Shown here: positions 57,048 to 64,000 of the stretch, one piece after another | Numbering within the stretch: position 1 is the stretch's first letter | Layout: the number at the start of each line of letters is the position of its first letter | Notes under the pieces: model-generated | Told to the model about the DNA's origin: nothing | The model's input: the letters and a program-made list of their open reading frames with translations, nothing else | Database searches by the model: none | Position numbers and translations under genes: made by a program | Assembly (NCBI GenBank): GCA_013368315.1 | Contig: JAACJM010000108.1 | Location: forward strand, 62,001 to 126,000 | Source of the DNA: Tetrapyrgos nigripes | Taxonomy: Eukaryota > Basidiomycota > Agaricomycetes > Agaricales > Campanellaceae | Direction: 5' to 3' | DNA length: 64,000 nucleotides

Positions 57048-59287
57048 ATGCTCTCAACGTCCAATGCTCTACTTTCCGTCGTCTGCCTTGCTGTAGGCGT
57101 ACTTGTGTATCGAAAAAGAGGCGAACGATATCCACCTGGTCCACGCGGTCTTCCTTTGCTCGGAAACCTCTTCCAAGTTCCTATAAAGAAGAATTGGGTA
57201 GATTTTCATCGTTGGCAGAAGGAATATGGTGGGCTTCTCGTATTTGGTGTTCCTCAAATTTCCCCTATAACTTTCGCCCTATCACAGGTCCATTCTTTTA
57301 CCTCAACCTCGCTGGCCAACCAGTTCTCGTTCTGAATACTAGAAAAGTTGCGGTCGACCTTCTTGAACGTCGGGCTGCCAATTACTCTAGTCGACCTCGA
57401 TTTATTGTTTCCGGAGAATATCTTAATGGAGGGTGTAACATGATTTTGATGGGCTATGGCGACCTGTACGTGTTCTTTCGTTTTGAGCCCTACGCATTTA
57501 TTTATGTGGTCATACTTCTCTCAGTTGGCGACGGATGCGTCGCTCAAGCGAATATGCACTAGGCTTCAAGACCTCAGTCCAATATCAACCCTTCCAATCC
57601 GATGAAGCTGCTTTACTGGCGTATGATTTAATACGTTCACCAGAGCAATGTCGTAACCATATCTTACGGTACTTCACATATGTCAATTATAGGCCGACTA
57701 CTGACAGTTTTCTTCCCCAGATCTGTCATATCATCCATCATGTCTCTCGTATACGATCTACCCCCTCTGGCATCCCTTGATGATCCTACTATTCTCTTCC
57801 TTCTCGAGATTACACAGAGACTGGATGCAGCTATGTATCCGGGCAACTTCCTTGTTGAATTCATGCCTATACTTGACCGGCTTCCTCCGTGGATGGCAAA
57901 ATGGAAGAGGGAGGCGATCAGAGACTTTGAAATCTGGACTGCTAAATTCGAAAGTATGTTCAACGCTGTGAAAAGTAGCTTTGTAGGTCAACTCTCTTGC
58001 CTTACTGAGATATCAGATGCTCATGGTTAGAATTCTCATTTCGTAGTTTGATGAAACGGACCAATCCAGTTTTTGTGCAACTCTTCTCAAACCTGAAGCT
58101 CGACATGGACTGAACGATTACGAATCGTCGTGGCTTGCCGCTTCCTTTTGTGAGTATCATTGCCCTGCTTTCTGTGGGTGTCAGCCTTCTGATACAATAT
58201 TTCTCTTCAGTATGGCTGGGTTTGAAACGGTTGGTTTAAAGCCAATTTATTTGATGGCTTATATCTTACCCTAATCCCGTCGAATTGGCAGTCCAGTACC
58301 ACCCTGAGGTGGTTCATGTATTACATGATTTTTGTTCCCCGAAGTACAGGCTAAAGCTCAGGAACAACTTGACCAAGTCGTTGGAAGATCCAGAGCACCT
58401 TCCTTTGCAGATGCGAAACATCTTCCGTACATTTGGGCTATAATCAAGGAGGTATGTGGGCTTGTGACGATTTCTCGTTTACTCTGATTCATATCTTCAA
58501 TCAGATGCTCCGGTGGAGACCTCCCGCTCCTATTTCGGTACCCCATGCTACTTCTGCAGTATGTACTCATTGGTGTCGTTTATCGCTCTATAGTTACTCA
58601 GTTTGATCTTTAGGATGACTACTATGAAGGTTATTTTATCCCCAAGGGCACTCTATGTATTCCCAATGTTTGGTAAGTCCGTTATTAACGCATTCCATGA
58701 AGAAAAGCGCATTGTCCTCAACTTACATGATGGACAGGTCTATCAATCGAGATCCAGAAGTATTCGGCTCAGACGTTGAAGACTTCCGCCCAGAACGCCA
58801 TCTGGGCGCGGATGGGAACTTGAAGGATGCTCTGGATGAAGGTCATTTCGCTTTTGGATTTGGTCATCGGTAAGCATTCGAATGATTACGCACCTCTTGT
58901 TCTAAACTAGTCGTTGTTCTATGCCACTGACTTTCTACTTATCTTGTAGGAGCTGCGTAGGAAGACACGTCGCAAACAACACTTTATTCATAGACATCGC
59001 TACCGTATTGTGGTCAGCGAAGATATTACCTGTCAAAGATGCAAACGGAAAGCCCATAGTGCCCAGTGTTGATCAAGAAGTGACTGATGGGATTCTACTG
59101 TACGTGCTATTATTTCTACAATTTTTCTTTCGAGCCCGGAGCTAACGCTCATGATATTCTTCCTCCCCTGCATAGCCATCCACCCGAGTGCCAGTTCGAC
59201 ATTGTCTCTCGCTTCGACGAGGTTGAAATGATTTTGCAGCAGGCGCGAGAGGATGTAATGAAGAGTACTCGTTATTCCAGGGATTGA
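57048..59287 (+). pseudogene. Cytochrome P450, tandem copy 1, two frameshifts
   Basis: A microsomal P450 of the agaricomycete OrdA-like type. ATG at 57048 (MLSTSNALLSVVCLAVGVLV) gives an anchor, then RYPPGPRGLPLLGN. Exons continue with GPFFYLNLAGQPVLVLNTRK, RPRFIVSGEYLNGG, DLWRRMRRSSEYALGFKT, SVISSIMSLVYDLPP, LARPWMAK-like hydrophobic residues, KEMLRWRPPAP (K-helix ExxR), IPKGTLCIPNVW, DFRPERHLGADG and the heme region FAFGFGHRSCVGRHVA. Against its tandem copy it lacks one C in the TTCCTTTTG stretch (about 58141-58149), breaking the join before MAGFETV. It also has one extra T at 58329-58333 (MIF instead of MILFPEVQ). The two shifts are in different exons. The gene may be inactive or the changes may be sequencing indels. 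Confidence 0.82.
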
Positions 59288-59767
59288 ACGCAAGCGTGTG
59301 ATGAATGCCAATTGACTGTGTACTACTTATATGTGCGATAGACCTCTGTACCTCTTGTCCGCGTACTCGCTGTTCGGAATCGAAGCAGTCTCTCAATCTC
59401 GCCCGGCTCATCTAGAACATTCACTGGCATCCTACTCTCATTCAATGCAATCTCGCAAGATATGGTTCTTTCATTAGGCCTGAGTGGTTCCTTAGACGCG
59501 GAGGGCAAGGCGAAGATGGTGGTGGTCAAGAGAGCTTACATTTCAGACTCAGTGTAGCGATGACAAAGAGTTCAATCTCCGCTCAGTTGACTTCGGCTCG
59601 GAGTTTCAATTATTGAGACCCTTTCAGTTTCTGCGACCGCAGCCTGCGCCCGTTTGCTCTGATTAGAGCCTACGGAAGGTGAAGTGACAGCTCCTCGAAG
59701 TCAGCGACCGTCGTGGTGAAGCGTCTTTTTATGGTCCCGAGTCTTGCTTGGACTTAACTTAGCCATC

Positions 59768-62021
59768 ATGCTCTCAATGTTCAATGTTTTGCTCTCTGTC
59801 GTTTGCATTGCTCTAGGCGTGATTGTGTATCGAAAAAGAGGCGAACGATATCCACCTGGTCCACGCGGTCTTCCTTTGCTCGGAAACCTCTTCCAAGTCC
59901 CTATAAGGAAGAATTGGGTAGATTTTCACCGTTGGCAGAAGGAATATGGTGAGCTATTGTATTTGGTATTCCTCAAATTCCCCCATAACTTTCACCCTAT
60001 CACAGGTCCATTCTTTTACCTCAACCTCGCTGGCCAACCAGTTCTCGTTCTGAATACTAGAAAAGTTGCGGTCGACCTTCTTGAACGCCGGGCTGCCAAT
60101 TACTCTAGTCGACCTCGATTTATTGTTTCCGGAGAATATCTTAATGGACGGTGTAGCATGATTTTGGTGGACGATGGCGACCTGTACGTGTTCTTTCGTT
60201 TTGAGCCCTACGCATTTATTTATGTGGTCATACTTCTCTCAGTTGGCGACGGATGCGTCGTTCAAGCGAATATGCACTGAGCCTCAAGACCTCAACCCAA
60301 TATCAACCCTCCAATCCGATGAAGCTGCTTTACTGGCCTATGATTTGATACGTTCACCAGAGCAGTGGAGTAGTCATATCTTACGGTACTTCTTCAAATA
60401 TATGGGTGTTATCCTAGGCTGAATACTGAGAGATTTACCGCAGATCTGTCATATCATCCATCATGTCTCTTGTATACGATCTACCTCCCCTAACATCCCT
60501 TGATGACCCTACAATTGTCTTCCTTCTCGAAGCTATAGCGAGACTGGATGAAGCCATATATCCGGGCAATTTTGCTGTTGAATTCATTCCTATATTAGAC
60601 TGGCTTCCTCCGTGGATGGCGAAATGGAAGAGGGATGCGATAAGAGATCATAAAGTCTGGACTGCAAAATTCGAAAAGATGTTCGATACCGTGAAAAGTA
60701 GTTTCGTAGGTCACCTCTCCTGTCTTAGTGAGTGAGATACCGGGTGCTCATAGTCGAAATCCTCCTCTCGTAGTTGACGGGCGAAACGGAACAATCAAGT
60801 TTTTGTGCAACTCTTCTCAAACCTGAAGCGCGGCATGGTCTCAATGATTTTGAATCGGCATGGCTTGCCGCTTCCCTTTTGTGAGCATCATTGGCTTGTT
60901 TTCTCTGGGTGTCGCCTTCTGATACGACAATTCTCCTCAGCATGGCTGGCTACGAAACGGTGGGCTGAAACCTAAGTTGTACGGTATCTCATATCTTACC
61001 CTACTCCGTTGAATTGGCAGTCCAGCAGCAGCCTTATGTGGTTCATGTATCACATGATTTTGTTCCCCGAAGTACAGGCTAAAGCTCAGGAACAACTTGA
61101 CCAAGTCGTTGGAAGATCTAGAGTGCCTTCGTTCACAGACGCGAAACATCTTCCGTACATTTGGGCTATAATCAAGGAGGTATGTGGGCTTGTGACGATT
61201 TCTCGTTTACTCTGATTCATATCTTCAATCAGATGCTCCGGTGGAGACCCCCCGCTCCTATTGCCGTACCCCATGCCACTTCTGCAGTATGTACTCATTG
61301 GTGCCGTTTATCGCTCTATAGTTACTCAGTTTGATGTCTAGGACGACTACTATGAAGGTTATTTTATCCCCAAGGGCACTCTGTGCATTCCCAATGTTTG
61401 GTAAGTCCGGATCCGTTATAAACACATTCCATGAAGAAAAGCGCATTGTCCTCAGCTTACATGATGGACAGGTCTATCAATCGAGATCCAGAAGTATTCG
61501 GCTCAGACGTTGAAGACTTCCGCCCAGAACGCCATCTGGACGCGAATGGGAACTTGAAGGATGCTCTGGATGAAGGTCATTTCGCTTTTGGATTTGGTCA
61601 TCGGTAAGCATTCGAATAACTACCTACCTCTCGTTCTAGACCAGTTCTTGTTCTATCCTACTGACTTTTTACTTATCTTGTAGGAGCTGCGTAGGAAGAC
61701 ACGTCGCAAACAACACTTTATTCATAGACATTGCTACCGTATTGTGGTCAGCGAAGATATTACCTGTCAAAGATGCAAACGGAAAGCCCATAGTGCCCAG
61801 TGTTGATCAAGAAGTGACTGATGGGATTCTACTGTACGTGCTATTATTTCTACAATTTTTCTTTCGAGCCAGGAGCTAACACTCATGATATTCTTCCTCC
61901 CCTGCATAGCCATCCACCCGAGTGCCAGTTCAACATTGTCTCTCGCTTCGACGAGGTTGAAATGATTTTGCAGCAGGCGCGAGAGGATGTGATGAAGAGT
62001 ACTCGTTATTCCAGGGATTGA
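59768..62021 (+). pseudogene. Cytochrome P450, tandem copy 2, one frameshift
   Basis: Tandem duplicate of 57048-59287 with the same exon order and about 90% identity, including duplicated upstream and downstream DNA. ATG at 59768 (MLSMFNVLLSVVCIALGVIV) is chosen to match copy 1. The exons WLAASL(F)MAGYETV, SSSSLMWFMYHMILFPEVQA, VVGRSRVPSFTDAKHL, MLRWRPPAPIAVPHA and FGFGHR-SCVGRHVANN are in frame, unlike copy 1. The exon after DLWRRMRRSSEYAL has lost one base (ACCCTCC for ACCCTTCC, about 60308-60312). The frame therefore shifts before QSDEAALLAYDLIRSPEQ. The ending is identical in pattern (MKSTRYSRD). With one correction the gene would be complete. Confidence 0.82.
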
Positions 62022-63060
62022 GCGCAAGTCGTGTGATGAATGCCAATTGATTATGTACTACTTATATGTGCAATAGACCTCTGTACCTCTTATTCAAATA
62101 TTCATGGTAGGGCCGTCGACAATGAGACTATCCGAGAGCCCCTATTCAGATAGGGGCCATTTGCTATCGTTGCTTTGGCAATGTTTGGCTAAACCCTTTG
62201 ATGACCTACCACCATGACGGTCAACGTCGACGTTCTCGAGAAGAAGGCCGGTCGTCTCTGGGACTGAAACGCGCTCAAACTTGGCCCGACAACTCTTCCC
62301 CTACGTAATATCTATGTCTTCGGCTATCAGAGATAATCAGTTCTATGTACCTCAAGAAGTATCCTCGCAGAGCAACTCGCAAGCTGAAGAAAAAATGATG
62401 GACCATCTCGTATCCGGGAAATGGGTGACCTATAGCCCCGGGAATCACTGACCCAGACGTCTGCTTACCCAAACTCTGGGCTTTCATCTAGGACTCAGAC
62501 TGGTCTTCCCACAATCCATGAAAGGATACTACTTTAACTTAGCTCGTACCGGACTGCTGAGAGGTTATCGTGGAGGTCCTCCGGTATCGTACCCTGTCAA
62601 GTTATATCTATCTGGTCTCCTATCAGGTCTGAATGTGCCCTCATGTTTATCCTATCCTATCCATAGGAAATTTAAAATCCGCCGTCTCATGCCAAGAACT
62701 CTCCGTACAAAAACTGGTAGATCATAAGCTACGCTGCGTGCACAGTTTACTCTTTGCCCTCGCACACCTGAAATCCAGAAGGCGTGTGTATGTTGTACCT
62801 TTTTCCATACATCAATGTCAACCAAAATCCAAAGTCCTGATTCCCGAGAACCGGTCTCCGGTATACCTGCAAAATCTTCCCAATGCCGTATGCCACGCTA
62901 TTAAAAGTCTCACTGCACGCCTTTTAACCTGCCAGAGTTTTTCGTCCTTTATGTTCCCTCTCTCGGAACCTTTTTTACCATTTGCCTACTCTCTCAACGA
63001 GTAAAGAGGTCCCCTACAGTCCATCAAGTGCTTACTTCTCACCTATCCTCACCCACACCA
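62022..63060. other. No gene seen
   Basis: The first 80 bases repeat the 3' flank of tandem copy 1 (59288-59345). Beyond that I find no supported gene. A short perfect hairpin CCCCTAT-TCAG-ATAGGGG lies at about 62140-62157. Confidence 0.5.
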
Positions 63061-63861
63061 ATGGCCAACAACGTCATCTCCCGTAACGCCCCCGACTACG
63101 ACCCAGAAGGCACCGGCGAACACAAACTCATCCTCGCCACCAACAGTATCCGAAACAACACTCTCGCCTCTCCAGACGACAAGCACTACTACGAAATATG
63201 CACCTGGTTCTGGCATCGTAATACCACCAAAATCAATAATCTCGAGCCCGATACACAGGTTATGAGGACTGTTGCTGAGATTGAGAGGGTCGCTGCTGGG
63301 AGGTATCGAGTGAGGTTTAAGAATGGCCAGCCAGAGTTTGGGGAGTGGATCTCGGATATTGATTTTTTGAAGCCAACTCCTGATGGAATGTGAGTACTAC
63401 TACTTCTGAGAGTAGCTTGTATCGTTCTGGAGTTCTGGATGGCTGATGTGTAGATGCAGTGGCGGGACGTTCACCGATAATGAAGGCATAGAGTATCGCT
63501 GGAAGACGCATAAACGGAATTTGCAAGTGAGTATCCTTGAACAATAGTTCCGTCTTTACCCGTCCTGACAATATGGGTTCTTCAGCTGGTTCGAGTCAAC
63601 GACGAGAAGAAGACCCCTCTGCTTAATTACAACCCTCATCGTCGGTATTTCTTCGTCCTTCTCATGTCTCGCCATGCTGCTTGGACTTTGAAACCGGAAT
63701 TATTGAAGATGCTGGATAGGTTGATTGGTAGGTCATTTTGTGAGATTTACCCTGCGTGAGCTGCTCTGACTCACTCTGTATTCCCCCTTATAGTGAGTTA
63801 CATTTTAGTTGAGAAGAGACGTAGAGCCGCACACAACTTGCTGAAGCGGTCAAAGTATTAG
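63061..63861 (+). CDS. DUF6593-type protein
   Basis: Four exons in frame: 63061 to about 63389, then CSGGTFTDNEGIEYRWKTHK, then LVRVNDEKKTPLLNYNPHRR and YFFVLLMSRHAAWTLKPELL. The last exon ends EKRRRAAHNLLKRSKY at the TAG 63859-63861, about 200 residues. Order and motifs (YEI near residue 45, AEIE near 70, FTDxxGxxYxWK, then a C-terminal VSYILVEKRRR) fit the DUF6593 family of basidiomycetes. Its function is unknown. There is no signal peptide or membrane segment, so it is probably cytosolic. ATG at 63061 (MANNVISRN) is the first Met of the frame. It looks intact and is unrelated to the neighbouring P450s. Confidence 0.75.
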
Positions 63862-64000
63862 GGATGTGTAAAGGATTAGAAATATTAGAATAAAGTACTC
63901 GCTTACCTTGGGCGTGAATAGAAACGCTTGACATCGTTGCTCCCCTGAAACTACAGTGGTAGTGAAGGAAGAGTGTGAAGGAGCTCTGGGCTGCGTGACC

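Noticed and set aside
56954..57562. 202-codon plus-strand frame over the first tandem P450
   Set aside because: It is a shadow frame that mixes upstream DNA, P450 codons and introns; the spliced P450 model explains the region.

Overview
The window looks like transposon-rich DNA from a mushroom-forming basidiomycete (Agaricomycetes). Genes are cut by many short GT-AG introns of roughly 50-80 bases. The P450s resemble the OrdA-like class common in agaricomycetes. There are CxC-type KDZ transposase remnants, hAT elements and a DUF6593-type gene. No searches could be run, so family names come from motifs read by eye.

Left part (1-8.7 kb): decayed pieces of a P450/short-chain dehydrogenase (SDR) module. 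These are a P450 exon scrap, SDR 3' tails and an almost complete P450 with one in-frame stop, interspersed with two non-autonomous hAT elements. At 8.7-15.3 kb lies a broken methionine sulfoxide reductase A (msrA) gene on the minus strand, split by a 5149-bp hAT element. At 15.6-25.4 kb there are small hAT elements, a Pif1-type helicase remnant with a cysteine-protease-like tail, a Tc1/mariner scrap, tandem repeats and one probable small secreted-protein gene.

Middle (27.6-42.4 kb): a 2307-bp terminal-inverted-repeat element flanked by ATA carries a 466-codon USP-like protease ORF, and a paralogous empty site lies at about 24.16 kb. Further helicase scraps follow. A second, nearly identical hAT copy (5150 bp) sits in opposite orientation inside a 626-bp element, which is itself inserted in a minisatellite. 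The hAT gene can be read through all its introns. It predicts two membrane segments, a ubiquitin-like domain ending in Gly-Gly, a BED zinc finger and a hAT transposase. At 42.4-47.5 kb is a tandem duplication of a KDZ transposase gene with a hairpin-forming minisatellite in one intron.

Right part (47.6-63.9 kb): the fuller version of the metabolic module. It contains an SDR tail, a P450 with an internal deletion and a 1124-bp inserted element, an intact SDR, a phenol-hydroxylase-like FAD monooxygenase, two tandem P450s and a DUF6593 gene. The SDR and monooxygenase face left and the tandem P450s face right. They could be an oxidative tailoring or detoxification cluster. The monooxygenase and both tandem P450s carry apparent one-base frameshifts, mostly in short homopolymers, so either early decay or residual assembly errors are possible. 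No rRNA, tRNA, CRISPR array or prokaryotic feature was seen.
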